In this document: positions 34,412-45,399 of the stretch, one piece after another
Position numbering within the stretch: position 1 is the first letter of the stretch
Layout of the letters: each line of letters opens with the position of its first letter
Program-made: the position numbers and the translations under genes
The notes under the pieces: generated by a model
The model's input: only the letters and a program-made list of their open reading frames with translations
Database searches by the model: none
Told to the model about the DNA's origin: nothing
From: Dermanyssus gallinae
Taxonomy: Eukaryota > Arthropoda > Arachnida > Mesostigmata > Dermanyssidae
Assembly (NCBI GenBank): GCA_003439945.1
Contig: QVRM01001423.1
Location: forward strand, 65,001 to 129,000
DNA length: 64,000 nt
Reading direction: 5' to 3'

Positions 34412-35035
34412 CAGCGCACTGAAATCATTTTCAATATTAATTCTACATTAACCCACGTTGAATTTTTTCAACTAACTGCTAGTAAGAGACTTTGAAACAC
34501 TTTACTTAATTTCTTCCTTTTGATGCGCAATAATTTAGGCACTAGTTTCGGCACACCCGAATTCGAATTAAGCATTCCTGGATATTGAGTTGCAGTTGAC
34601 CAAATTTGTAACACTATTGCTATTATCCCTCTATGCATTCATCGTATTTGTTTTCTGATGACCTAACCATGGTGGTGTGGATGTAAGGACCGCTTTTTTT
34701 GCTTTAGTCGGCCAGCATCTGGACATTGGCCGGGCGGCCGCTGGCCACCAGGGCCAGAGAGACACACAGAGAACGAGGGCCGACAACTATCAATACACGA
34801 TTACTACAACGAGTCTATACTGCTAGTTAATCCAGTGAGTTGGAGGGTTGACTTGACCGATAGGGTTACTCGAGAAAGGAAGAGAAAACGCGGGACCGAA
34901 AGAGAGACCAGGGAACAGAAAGAGTGTCTGCCCGCGCGCGCAGAGGGAAGGGGAAACAGCGAAACAAAAGTGTTGGTAAGTAATGTGACGTCACCATGTT
35001 CGGCCATGGAGCCATTATCAACTGCCGGGCTTTCG
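33831..35035. other. intergenic, microsatellites only
   Basis: (TA)n at 33832-33848 and 34374-34408, (ATC)n at 34004-34037. ORFs are alternative readings of the simple repeats. A GC-rich GA-containing patch runs about 34730-34990. Confidence 0.5.
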
Positions 35036-35118
35036 GTGCATTGAAGATATGCCTCAGGATTTGTTCCAAGCCCGTAAGGAACGGAGGATAGCCTAAAAAT
35101 AAAAACAACCTCCTCAGT
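35036..35118 (+). repeat. SINE tail-family copy
   Basis: Matches the tail of the 32130-32412 SINE: GTGCATTGAAGATATGCCTC, then CCCGTAAGGAACGGAGGATA and AAAAACAACCTCC. The tRNA-like head is absent, so it is a 5'-truncated copy. Confidence 0.65.
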
Positions 35119-35216
35119 TTTAGTGATATGATGATTGACTGACGGCAAACAGTTGCTGTGGGACCATTAAGTCCCCAAGTAGGCTAGAAAAGCGTAAGCT
35201 TAGTAACAGCGGAAGC

Positions 35217-35515
35217 CACCGATAGAGAAAGACAGAGAGTGAGAGAGAGACACATAGGTACATCGAGATTCAATAGGCTTGCAGGCAGAGTCAAAGAATT
35301 GAATACTGAGAGAGATATGAGACTATGAGAACTTAATTAAAATGAGGCCGAGCTTATAAAGACAAGCAGTGGGGGAGCGAGTGAGAAAAAAAGATGACGA
35401 AAGAAAGAGCAATTTAGTAAACGTACAGGCGCTTAAGGTGGAAGATCTAAGCATGGTGGGGGGGAAACGGAACGCAAATGAGAAGAAAGATAGAAAGGGA
35501 AGGGGGGAGGAAAAC
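35217..35515. repeat. polypurine (GA)n-rich tract
   Basis: Two GA-rich blocks (about 35217-35260 and 35380-35515) with few pyrimidines, complementary in composition to the CT-rich tract 1.5 kb upstream. Confidence 0.6.
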
Positions 35516-35704
35516 GACATCAGGTAATCCTAGATATGCGGAGTTTGTCTTAAGAAGCGCACGACAAGAACCCAATTAAATCAAATCGGGCATTGATTTT
35601 ATTTTTATAAATTCGCCAGCGCCCGTCTTTCATTAACTGAAGCGTTGACCTCGTCCGGCTGCTTCTGTTTCGCCCACCACGAACAGGATCAGAAGCAAGA
35701 ACAC

Positions 35705-35965
35705 CGTTATCATCACCATCACCCTATCGCCATCATAACTTTTTTTTATCATTACCCCCACCACCCCATTGCCACCATAAGTTTTTCATCATTATCTTCC
35801 ACTACCCCATCTGTACTATAGCGTTTTTCGTCATCACCGCCCCCTACCCTATCGCCATCATAACTTTTTCATCACTACTACGCTATCGGTACCATACGGG
35901 TTTCATCATCACCCCCATCGGTACCATAACGTTTTCATCATCACCCCCACATCATCATCGCCGCC
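35705..35965. repeat. degenerate tandem repeat, units about 40-55 bp
   Basis: Repeated module of the type ATCACCC...CTATCGCCATCATAACTTTTTC; forms of it recur at about 35725, 35770, 35825, 35875 and 35915. Divergence between units is high. Confidence 0.6.
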
Positions 35966-36987
35966 GTCGTCGTCGTCGACTTCGTGACCCATCCGTCGTT
36001 GACCGTCGTTCGAATGGCCTCTGGCCATGTCACGCCACGAGCGATTGCGCGATTCGTGACCGCATCAGTTCGACTGTTCCTCCTTGCTGCCGCGTGGCTA
36101 TCCGTGGCTTTTACCGGCAGCGCGCGGTCGCCTAACGCAGGTGCGACTTTAGCCAGCTGCCTCTGATGACAATGATGATGATGATAACGATGGCAAACAG
36201 GAACTTTGCAAGTGAAAGGTGAGACTAAGAGATTTTGAGAGAGAGAGAGGGGGGGAGAAGGCAAAAGGCGCCAAATGGAAGGCAAATTACTGAGAGGAAT
36301 AGATCAAAAGCAAGCGAGGAAATGGGGCAAAGATGTGAGAGAGGGGCATATATTCATATTTATTATTAATACTAATATTTATATTTATATTTATTATCAA
36401 TATTTATTATTAATACTAATATTTATATTTATATGTTGGAGACGATCGTGTTCACGGCATTCACCACGACCAATGTTGTTGTCATTGTTGTTGTTGTTGT
36501 TGTTGTTGTTGTCGTTGAATATTTATATTTATAATGTTACAGCGGTATGTGTGTAAGGGAGGAACGAGAGGGAGGTATAAACACAAACAGAACAGACCGA
36601 GAAAACGATGTGCATGTCGAAAAAGATGCGAGATGAAAGTGAGCGATCTTTCGTGTCCATCCATATGGCCGCTATCTGACACGGCGCGGCAGGCCGCTCA
36701 TACGGACGGCCATAAAGGCCTGTTCAGCTGTCGCGCGTTGCAACAAGAACGCCACCTGTTCTGAGCAAAGCGAGCAACGCCAAATTGAACTGTATCATAT
36801 CTCCTTGTGCGCGTTAGCTTCGCCACATTGCTGCACATAGCGTAGAGTTCAAACGACAGACTCGTACGGGGCCACAATGAATCGCTTTTCGTTAAACACG
36901 CGAGAATATATTGATCATATCGATCGACGCATTGACGAATGACGAACAATTATTAAAAAGGCTGAAAGCCAAGAACCTCGTATATTT

Positions 36988-37019
<32 letters not shown>

Positions 37020-37451
37020 TATGCTACGTGTTGTAACCGGACGTTTAAGAGACCTTGGCCCATGAAATACATTTAACAGGCCAATAGAGTATACTCTACC
37101 TCGTCGGTTTCGTCGTTGTGTGTTAATTTAGTTGCACCGTTACGTTTATAATGTGCGATGCAAATACTTCAAATGGCACAACACGGAGCAGTGATCCGGA
37201 AATCAATGACAACAACACATTTAGAATACATTCATTTGGAAGGTTATTACTTATAAGCGGCAATACGACGTGTAGAACCTTATCTATGCGATACACGCTT
37301 TACAACTAACTCAACGCTGTGCTTGACCGTGAAAGTAAGTCTACTATTGATTAAACACAGTCCGCTGCGATTCGCCTGTAAAGCCTTACCAAGTATTAGC
37401 TATATTCGGTGACGAGTTTTTGACGATTTTTTGCTGTTCTCCAAAATTCAG
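35966..37451. other. non-coding with simple repeats
   Basis: A GA-rich patch (36236-36262), a TATT-type patch (36350-36432), (TTG)n at 36474-36512 and (TA)n at 36988-37018. No exon or TE domain recognised. Confidence 0.5.
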
Positions 37452-37571
37452 CCGATGAGCCTGCTCGATTATACGCTGAAAGTTACAGTGCTTAAGTAGT
37501 ATGTTTTCTTTCGAGGTAAATGTTTCATAATGAGTTACTATCTAATAAATACCTTTATATATATAAATATA

Positions 37572-37629
<58 letters not shown>

Positions 37630-37940
37630 TATATATATATATATATATATGAATAAAACTTACTTTTATTTACAAAATAAGTATGTGCGTACATATATGT
37701 ACACTATCTTTGCGTTAGACGGTATAGAGTTCACTATGATGAGCCCGCTCAATCATATGCTGGGAGTCACAAAGCTTAAGAAGTATGCCTTCTTTCTAGG
37801 TAAATGTCATATATATATATATTTTTTTTTAAAGTGATTCGTAAGGCTATTGCCAATTTAAGAGTGGCCGGTCTGGGTCTCAAACCCAGTCCTCCCGAAT
37901 GCAAGGCAAAGGCTTTGCCACTAAGCCATCTTGCTCGGAG

Positions 37941-37998
<58 letters not shown>

Positions 37999-38090
37999 CA
38001 GAATAGAACACACTTTTATTTATATAATAAATGCATGTGGTTGCACATATATCTGTACACACATATTTCCGTTAGGCGGTATCGAGTTTA
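37452..38090. repeat. local direct duplication, second copy carrying a SINE
   Basis: Block A (GATGAGCCTGCTCGATTATA and on to AGGTAAATGT) occurs at 37452-37522 and 37737-37806. Block B (ACTTTTATTTA ... TTAGACGGTATAGAGTT) occurs at about 37655-37736 and 38002-38085. So a roughly 285-bp unit is duplicated in tandem. In the second unit, between A and B, lies the SINE at 37822-37944. Each unit also holds a (TA)n tract. The copies differ by about 15-20%. Confidence 0.7.
37822..37944 (-). repeat. tRNA-derived SINE, copy 2
   Basis: On the minus strand: GAGCAAGATGGCTTAGTGGC, TTGCATTCGGGAGG, GGTTTGAGACC, GGCCACTCTTAAA, then GCCTTACGAATCACTTTAAA and an A-run followed by (TA)n. Lacks a middle segment that copy 1 (28806-28978) retains. 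Box A is perfect; box B has one change. Confidence 0.7.
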
Positions 38091-39424
38091 CTAGTTAAAT
38101 CGTAGCTACGTTATAGTATAAGTACGCGGTAACGCGGTGAAATAGCAATTAGGTTGACAGTTGCAGCCCTTAGAATCCCACGCCCTCCGCTTAGAACATT
38201 TCGAGTCAAACCAAAAAGAGTGAGAGTTTGCGGTTACGGAGAAGACGACTTTAGGCAGCTTTAGATAGAATTATCGGAAGTCTCGGCACGGTCGTCCAAC
38301 TGCAGTAAACTCAGCGTCATTCGGTGCCATTTTGGTTAGCTATTGCGAACGTGGCCCAGGCGCCGTTCGTAGAAGGACATGCTTTCTCAGGTCAGTGATC
38401 AGCTTAGTGCCAGAAATTTTTGTTTGTAAATATCGTTTACAGTAAAAATTATGAAAATGGCTATATATTTATGATTCTTATTGGCTGCAATTACACGTTT
38501 TTAAGTGGGAAATAGCGCACCACTGTGCGACATGGTTAAGAGCTGTAGTCGTAGTTTTCTATAGGCCAGTTCACATGGGCGCAGACGCAACGGCATGGTG
38601 GTACTGGCATCCACGTGGTAGCACGACGTAATATAATAATAATAATAATATAATAACACATAACACGACGATGGCCAACAACGCTCGCATACGGAAGCGC
38701 TCTGTTTGCTCTGACTAGAAGCCGCACGATTGTCCTTACGTGGATAACAAATGTAATATGTTTTTGTTAAAATATTTTGAAATTCGCTCTTTAATAAATC
38801 AACGGCGCTTTTTGGTCGAAATATTTGGTGGAATAAACCAGCTTATGATTGAGACAAAAAACGGCGAAAATGGCGAAGAAGAAGAAGAAAAAGTGGACAA
38901 AGATGGCTGATATATGATTTCCAGATCGTTGTCATAGTCGGGAGCGCACTTTGTCGACGCGAGATCTTTCAGACGAAACATTACATGGTTTTGTTGTGAA
39001 AATAGGTGGAGGCAGTTAGATTCGGAACAGTGACATCGTAAATTGACTATTCAAACACGCAATCAGGCTGTCTAAGCTTGCAAATGGAGAACTTTTTATA
39101 GAAATTCATCTTTACGATCATCAGGCAACGTACTGCTACAGCATATGTGCTATGTGTTATTCGCCGTAAAATTCAAACGCCGTTAGTAAGAATCGAACAG
39201 CTGTTAGTCAAATATGTTTTTTTGGCTAGTTGAACGTAGCCTCGCTGTGATGGGTCTCGACAGAGGCCGCCACAGTGGAGATAAACCTATCATTGACCCT
39301 TCCATCGATTAGTGGTCACGGTCTTAGAGCTTGAACTTTTGAGGAAGCAATAGTAATACACTTGTTGTTTAGCTGTTACTATATAGTTACAGCTTTATTT
39401 GCCTACAAGCAAAAAGTAACCAAA

Positions 39425-39469
<45 letters not shown>

Positions 39470-40389
39470 TTTTAAGGCAATTTTTTATTAGAGGTTTTGG
39501 ATTTGCGTGATGCACATGCGTCGCCGGAAGCTAGCGACGATCAAAAACTTCCTAAATACCGAATATTCCATTCCGTTAAGTTACCGAAGTTTCTATTCCA
39601 TACTAAGTTACCGAATATTCCATTCCGTTAAGTTACCGAAGTTTCTATTCCATACTAAGTTATCGAATATTCCATTCCGAGTCTAAGGCCGTTTGCCACC
39701 GTCTTAGGCTCGGACGTGCATGGTCTTTCAACGGCAATAATAGGCACTGACGCTTTTGTATTTTTAAGGTTTAGCGTTTTTTAAATACAATTTGAGACCA
39801 CTTTGTCAACATTTATATCATAGCTGCAACGTTGTCTTGTTAGGCGTTAATCGTAAACCGCCTAAAAAGAACATGACCTGCAATTTTGCTGGTAAGCTAT
39901 TAGAATGCGGTTAGCTAGTAGATTGCTAATAGAAGACGATGGTTTGTTTAAGACAAATTGAGTCTTTTGGCAGTTGCCGGCAGGCAGTTACTACTCCATC
40001 TGCCACTGAAGCTTCGTTATATAGATGTCGTTCGCTTTATAGTTGAGTCGTGCTGAATTTCGGACAGCTGCTGCCATTGGCGGCAAGAATTTTCCCAGCA
40101 TCTATAGACAGAACAGAGCTGTTGTTGCTGGTGCTGTTATAGTTATTTTTATCATATTGGTTGGCGTAATTAATGTGGTTCATAATAATAATAATCATCA
40201 TCATCATGTTTAATTAGTACAATTATGAAGTGAGAACGTGAGACCGTTTTCCCCTTACAGGTAGCCATAGACAGCATCTGCCTTAAACACTGTGCCTCGC
40301 GTCGATCTCCTGTGAGCTCTTGAACGCAGTTAGCTGAATCCTAGCCGAAAAAACGATATGTAAAAAAATATTTCTTCGTTTAGAATGGT
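38091..40389. other. non-coding region with a 52-bp tandem repeat
   Basis: No exon supported. Holds (TA)n at 39428-39461 next to a T-run, an (AAT)n patch at 38634-38652, and the tandem repeat listed separately. The ORFs here have no domain. Confidence 0.5.
39560..39682. repeat. 52-bp tandem repeat, about 2.3 units
   Basis: CGAATATTCCATTCCGTTAA starts at 39560 and 39612, and CGAATATTCCATTCC again at 39664. The unit contains two related halves (CGAATATTCCATTCC / CGAAGTTTCTATTCC), so it is itself an internal duplication. Confidence 0.8.
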
Positions 40390-41846
40390 TACTCTTTTTT
40401 CTTACACCTACCCATGTGTAGATGTAGGAAGGCTTGTCCATGGGATAATTTGTGACTGAGGAGTGGTGTACTTTTGCAGTCTGTCACAAAAGTTTCGGTT
40501 AAGAAGAGTATATCATACCACTCGCTGAGCTCATTCTCTGCTGTTGTTCTACATAGAGATTTCAAAGGTTCTACGTTCCATAACATACATTTTAATTGGT
40601 ACACATTTTGTTCTGTGTACGTTGTAGTCTTTGGCTCAGTATTTTGTCATTTGTCTGTGTGCATTTCATCATCATCATCATCGCCTGGTTTATTTCGTTT
40701 AGCACCGGCGCATGCTTCTCCGCCGATAGCGTTACCGAATATTCTATACCTTTTTAGTTGGCCTCGGTATAGGCGAAACTGGATGCCTTCTGGCCATTCT
40801 GATGGGTCTAGCAGAGCCTTGAATTTGTTTGCGTCTACTTGTACATTAAAACTATTGTAATATGCTTCATGCCAACAAGTTTGGTTACCTTCACCTTTGT
40901 TTCGGTTCCGATAATTCGAGAGACGTATTCTTTGAGCACGTCTGCCGAATGTGACAACTGTAAGCGATTTACGAAGAGCGCTTTTGTTCGTGGACGTTCA
41001 GGCACGTTACACACCTCTACCGCTTTCAACTGTGTCATACTGTTAGTGCCCGTCGTCACCTGCACTACACGTCCTTTTCCTTTCACAACTGTGTGCTATG
41101 GGTGTTGGCGTCGCCGCTGTCCGTGGTGTTGTGCTGGAGATCGCTGTTAGTGTTAAAATGAAGACGTCGCGGTGTGAATGTTCCTTGGTCTAATGACGTT
41201 GGCATATTTTGCTGTTATCTATGCTGTGGCTTGGTGGCTGCCTGTTGGCGTGATCGAAGATTAGTTGATTTTGGTACAACGCTGTTGCTACCTGAGATGT
41301 GCTTAGAAAGATCGTCGATTTGTTCCTTCAGTGCTCGTAGTTCTGCTGTGCAGCTGCAGTATGTCTTGTCGGAAGCGGTTGTGTTCTGAGAAACTATCAG
41401 CGAGATTTCATACCTCCAGAAACACGATTTGCAGTTGGTGTTGTGCTTGTCCGGTATTTGAAATGAACAGTGAGTGTGCACGGGCCCACTGCATCCTTCG
41501 CGCACTGTACAATCTTTCACTTGCAGGAACTGACCACCGCAGGTTCCACAGGGAGGGCCAGGGCTTACTTCAACGTCGTCGCTAATTACTAAGAGGACAG
41601 CCAATGCAGATACTCTTTAAGAGTGTGACTTGCAAGTTGTCGTCGAGGAGGCCACATGGATAGACTCACCATGTTACTCAGGGTGTCAGAAGAAGGTCTG
41701 GTTGATAGTGGTGGGTCAATCGGTACGCGGAACCCAGAATTCTCATTTGCACACACATACACGTTGCCGCTTAGTGTCACATTTTCGCCTAAAGCGTTGT
41801 ATACTAGAAGAGCGCACAGATAGTACATCCGCACAGTCGCCGCCAT
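40390..41846 (-). pseudogene. LINE ORF1 plus endonuclease start (inverted 5' segment)
   Basis: ATG at 41846 opens MAATVRMYYLCALLVYNALG. A frame change near 41600 leads to LAVLLVISDDVEVSPGPPCG followed by a Cys-rich PHD-like finger (CGTCG ... CTVREGC ... CSF ... CKSC) and a coiled-coil-like ELRALKEQIDDLSKHI. Further left (41086-40835) is an RNA-binding-like stretch VNRLQLSHSADVLKEYVSRI. At 40600-40400 an endonuclease start reads LWNVEPLKSL and EWYDILFLTETFV, the first beta strands of an APE-type nuclease. Several frame breaks; not functional. Confidence 0.65.
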
Positions 41847-41855
41847 CTTGAAGAC
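41843..41855 (-). promoter_or_regulatory. CAAGATGGCGGC motif at LINE 5' end (YY1-like / strong Kozak)
   Basis: The minus strand reads CTTCAAGATGGCGGCGACT over the ORF1 start codon. CAAGATGGC is a known YY1-type motif in the 5' end of some LINE promoters and here also provides an ideal initiation context. A dual role is inferred. Confidence 0.35.
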
Positions 41856-41859
41856 GCCA

Positions 41860-43203
41860 CGGACCCGCGAAACTACAGGGGCATTGCTCTCACATGTGTC
41901 CTTTACAAGATCCTGACGTCGTTGGTCGTTTCAAGATTACAACCGATTACGCAAGATAGGATTCCACATGGACAATATGGTTTTACTCAAGGCCGATCAA
42001 CTGCGGGTGCAGTAAAGTTTGTTCTAGAACATGAGATACATCGCCATCGTAACAAGGAAATGACATACGCAGCTTTTATCGATTTTAAAACTGCGTTCGA
42101 TTGTATACCTAGGGATCGACTTCTCGAGATAATCAGGTCTAACTTTTCTGTAACAGGTACGATATTTAACCTACTGCATGGCATGCTAAGTCATAACGTC
42201 ATAACCATTAAAAATGGTGATCACTATGTACTGGAGACCGTAGAACACGGACGTGGCACAGGGCGATTCGGCCAGCCTTTTTGTATTCATATTGTATGTG
42301 GCCGGGCTAGCAGATCTGTTACGTGACATCAAATCACCGCACGTATTTTATGCTGACGACCTTGTAATACTGGCCAAATCCCGAGACCACCTGCAGTATT
42401 ACCTCAATGCTACAGCAAAATGGTGCGAAGAAAACAAACTAACAATCAACATTGCGAAGACGAAGGTTCTTCACTTTAGCAGAGAAGGGGCATATGCCGC
42501 AGCAGACCACCACGTTAAAATTAACGGACAATCTCTCAAACTAGTCAGCCACTTCTCTTACCTTGGAGTTACCATAACCCCAAAACTCTCCTTCAATCGA
42601 CATATTGAGGAGGTGCGGGCCAAAGCCACAGCTGCAATCATTCTGCTTGGTGACTTCCGTGACGTAGACTTGAAGACCAGCATGAATGTATTTCGTATGA
42701 AAATACTACCTATAGTAAGTTATTGCTTGCTCGTAGTCGCAACACACTTGACCCTAAGCGATATGAAAAGTCTAGATAAAACAAATTCTTGGCATATTAA
42801 AGGAATATTGGGCTTACCAAATAACGCGTCAGCAACACTCGCAATGGAGCTGTGTAGAGAACAAACGTTAACAGAAGGGTTGGTACTGAACAAGCTACCC
42901 GTCAGCCCACAAGTGTGAGACGTCTACAAAGATTTTCGAGAGACTAAGAACATACAATTCGTTATGGACGAATATACCGAAGAACCAGCTTTCGCATCCC
43001 AGAAGGGGAAAGGAGCGTCACAAAATGATCGTACAACAATTTGTCGAACCACGTGGCATGGATACCACAATTACATATGTATGAAACCTAACTGTTTCTG
43101 TATTGAAGAGTGTGGACGTACATTTTGTGAAAAATGTGATATCGGGCGCTACCACATACTCGAATGCACTGAAATTGAAGCGGAGTCAGTTACCTCACCC
43201 TAG
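41860..43203 (+). pseudogene. LINE reverse transcriptase and C-terminal zinc finger
   Basis: Starts abruptly in RT motif DPRNYRGIALT and continues PHGQYGFTQGRSTAGAV, AAFIDFKTAFDCIPRDRLLE (first catalytic Asp), VAQGDSASLF, then FYADDLVILAKS (YADD). The thumb has RMKILPIVSYCLLVVATHLT, then a Cys/His segment CMKPNCFCIEECGRTFCEKC with GRYHILEC. A one-base frameshift lies near 42250, just before the QGDS motif, and a nonsense TGA is at 42916-42918. Clade not fixed; the YADD, C-terminal finger and ORF1 style fit APE-type LINEs seen in chelicerates (recollection, not searched). Confidence 0.75.
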
Positions 43204-43205
43204 AC

Positions 43206-43940
43206 TTCAAAGGAAAAGCTCGCCTGAAGGCCTGTTTTGATCCAATGAGCGGATAGTGGCTGCAAGCACTCCCTTCACCGCAACTGGGGACGATGCTGGA
43301 CAATAACACACTCCGCATCGTCCCGGGTTTGCGGCTTGAGGAGGCTGTCTGCGCAGAGCACCTCTGCAACCTATGCCGGTCCAAAGTTACCGCTACAGCG
43401 GAACATGCGCTGTCCAGCCGGTTCAGTGCCGGTCGTCATCCAAGACATTTCGCCATCAACGATGTCGTGCACCGTGCTCTCCAGAGCGCCCAGATTCCTT
43501 CAGTGAAAGAGCCCCTCGGCATGTGCGCCAACAGCCTTCTACGCCCGGATGGAAAAACTCTAGCACCATGGGAACGGGGTCGTCTGCTAGTGTGGGACGC
43601 GACGGTTTCATGTACACTCGCCAGCAGTTACATTGCGCGCACAAGTCGGGAAGCTGGCGCGAGCGCACGTCTTGCTGAAAGTCGCAAATTGTCGAAGTAC
43701 AGAGAGCTCTCGCCGCAATACATAATTCAGCCGATCGCCGTGGAAACGCTAGGGCCAATGGGTGAGGCGACCGTCAAGTTCCTCAAGGAGCTTGGAAAGA
43801 GGCTATCTGCTGTGACAAAGGATGCGCGATCCGGGGAGTACCCGGTGCAGCGTATCTCCATAGAAGTTCAACGCGGTAATACAGTGGCGGTAGTAGGATT
43901 GCTTCCATGGCCGGGGGAAAGACTGCCAGAAATGCCGTAG
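43206..43940 (+). pseudogene. RLE-retrotransposon tail, second copy
   Basis: Homologous in layout to 6910-8007: KARLKACFDPMSG, an in-frame TAG, WLQALP, then C25-x2-C28 ... H38 with the fourth zinc ligand changed to Ser42 (numbering from the Met at 43293), RHFAINDVVHRAL, a KEPLG block, LLRPDGKTL, LLVWDATV and QRISIEVQRGN. It lacks the RT half and starts immediately after the LINE finger ends. A fragment of a different subfamily from the 5690-8120 element (about half of positions differ). Confidence 0.75.
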
Positions 43941-44461
43941 CAGTAACAACTATTATTTGACTATTCACACATGAAACATTAAATAAACTTATCGTACTTT
44001 CGTTATCTCACGAGTGAAATATATACTGTCCTATATCGTTGTATTGTACCTAATCTACCAATTTATAGTGAAATAAAAGCTTGGCTTGTGTAAGTTGGAC
44101 TTTATTAATCAACCAGTATTGCTTAAAAACGCAACAGCATTTTAGATTTCCTTAATTTTGAACCTACTGATTAGTCTGCATAATTGTATAGTGCAGGTTA
44201 TTTAGTAGGTTTGTTTAGCATTGCTCTCAGATGCTTTTACCACGTGGAATGTAGCTGCGCAACTAAGGTTTCAAGCATTTTAAAACATTCGTGTCGCTTT
44301 TGGCCATTATAGTTCCAATGAGCATAAACTTTAACATTTGATAAAACTAAGTTGTTATAATGTCCGTAAATATAAGATTTTTGCTAGCCATATTTAATAT
44401 GTTCACCCACCGCCTGATACAAGTCTCTGGTCTACACGTCTTTCCTTCCTTTTCCTTTATA
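43941..44461. other. AT-rich spacer
   Basis: Probably begins with the 3' UTR of the RLE element tail (AATAAA near 43980 and a TCACGAGTGAAA stretch). Nothing else recognised. Confidence 0.4.
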
Positions 44462-44928
44462 CAGGGTCTCCCAGAATTTGTCTAACAAACTTTGGGTTCT
44501 AGTACAACTCGGCGAAAGCCATTTTTTTCCAGTGGAACAAGGGGCGAAAATGTCTTCTTTTGGAATGAGAGTAAAATTAGCAAAGTGGTTGTGTAAAGAT
44601 TTTTCCTGACATAAATTTACTGAAATCTGCGATTGCGAGAGCTTCAGTCATCCGATCGACAATCCTATCATACCTGCGCGTTTGAAGGACAATTGCATCT
44701 GTTAAATTGCATTATACGTTAGTTCAAAGCAGAACAAATGTTGTGTTGAAGAAAATTGTCAAGAAATTAGACTCTTCGCATTTCTTATATTTTGGCGTTC
44801 ACGCTCATTTTTCAGAAACTAATTTGACTCATTTTTTAGAAAACATTTTCTCCCCTTGCACCAGAAATTATTTTTTGCCAAGTTGTACTAAACCTTAAAG
44901 GTTGTTGGACGAATTCTGGGAGACCCTG
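44462..44928. mobile_element. TA-flanked MITE (GGGTCTCCC family), copy 2
   Basis: A complete 467-bp copy: CAGGGTCTCCCAGAATTTGT at the left and its inverted counterpart (ACGAATTCTGGGAGACCCTG) at the right, both next to TA. Terminal inverted repeats extend about 60 bp through a CTAGTACAACTCGGCGAAA block. Contains the interior segments CTGCGATTGCGAGAGC and CATACCTGCGCG shared with copies 1 and 3. No coding capacity. Confidence 0.8.
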
Positions 44929-45061
44929 TATAAACTTTACAAAAAAATATATATATATATATATATTTTTTCCAATTTCAAACGTGGTTTATTTACGGAA
45001 CTGCATTTCACAACGCTTAAGTTCTCGGCAAATAACAATAATTAAAAAAACAAAACAAACA

Positions 45062-45063
<2 letters not shown>

Positions 45064-45100
<37 letters not shown>
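45064..45100. repeat. (TA)n microsatellite
   Basis: Pure TA tract of about 36 bp, typical of the many in this window (others not listed separately: about 20760-20792, 25479-25508, 37575-37650, 37946-37996, 57073-57097, 59428-59465, 63016-63052). Confidence 0.9.
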
Positions 45101-45104
<4 letters not shown>

Positions 45105-45399
45105 CCCGTTTCAGGTGTTTGTTGCTTTTCTTATATTATCATTGCTTTTCGTGTGTAACGAATATAAGAATAATTATTAATATTAGTATTATTATCATCA
45201 TCATTGCTTAACTTACAGCCACTAATAGTTGTTTGTGGCAATTGCTAGTGCCACTACGTAAACCACTATTACATCTGTTATTTTAATTATAGTAGAAATA
45301 GCTATATACAAACATTTCTATCGAAACTTCTACTTCGCTGGCTTCAACTTCTTTTTTCTACTACTTTTATTACTACTACTACTACTATTAATACTACCC

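Larger units (their letters stand above)
40390..43203. mobile_element. LINE with inverted 5' part (twin-priming structure)
   Basis: The minus strand from 41846 leftward encodes ORF1 and the start of the endonuclease; the plus strand from about 41860 rightward encodes the reverse transcriptase and a C-terminal zinc finger. The 5' end of the element (start codon and a CAAGATGGCGGC motif) lies at the junction, the geometry left by twin priming during LINE integration. The middle of the element (rest of endonuclease, N-terminal RT) is missing. No target duplication could be recognised. That the two halves are one family is inferred from domain order and style. Confidence 0.65.

Noticed and set aside
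41589..41846. Independent host secreted protein starting MAATVRMYYLCALL
   Set aside because: The frame runs, after one shift, directly into the LINE ORF1 motif LLVISDDVEVSPGP, so it is best explained as the N-terminus of LINE ORF1.
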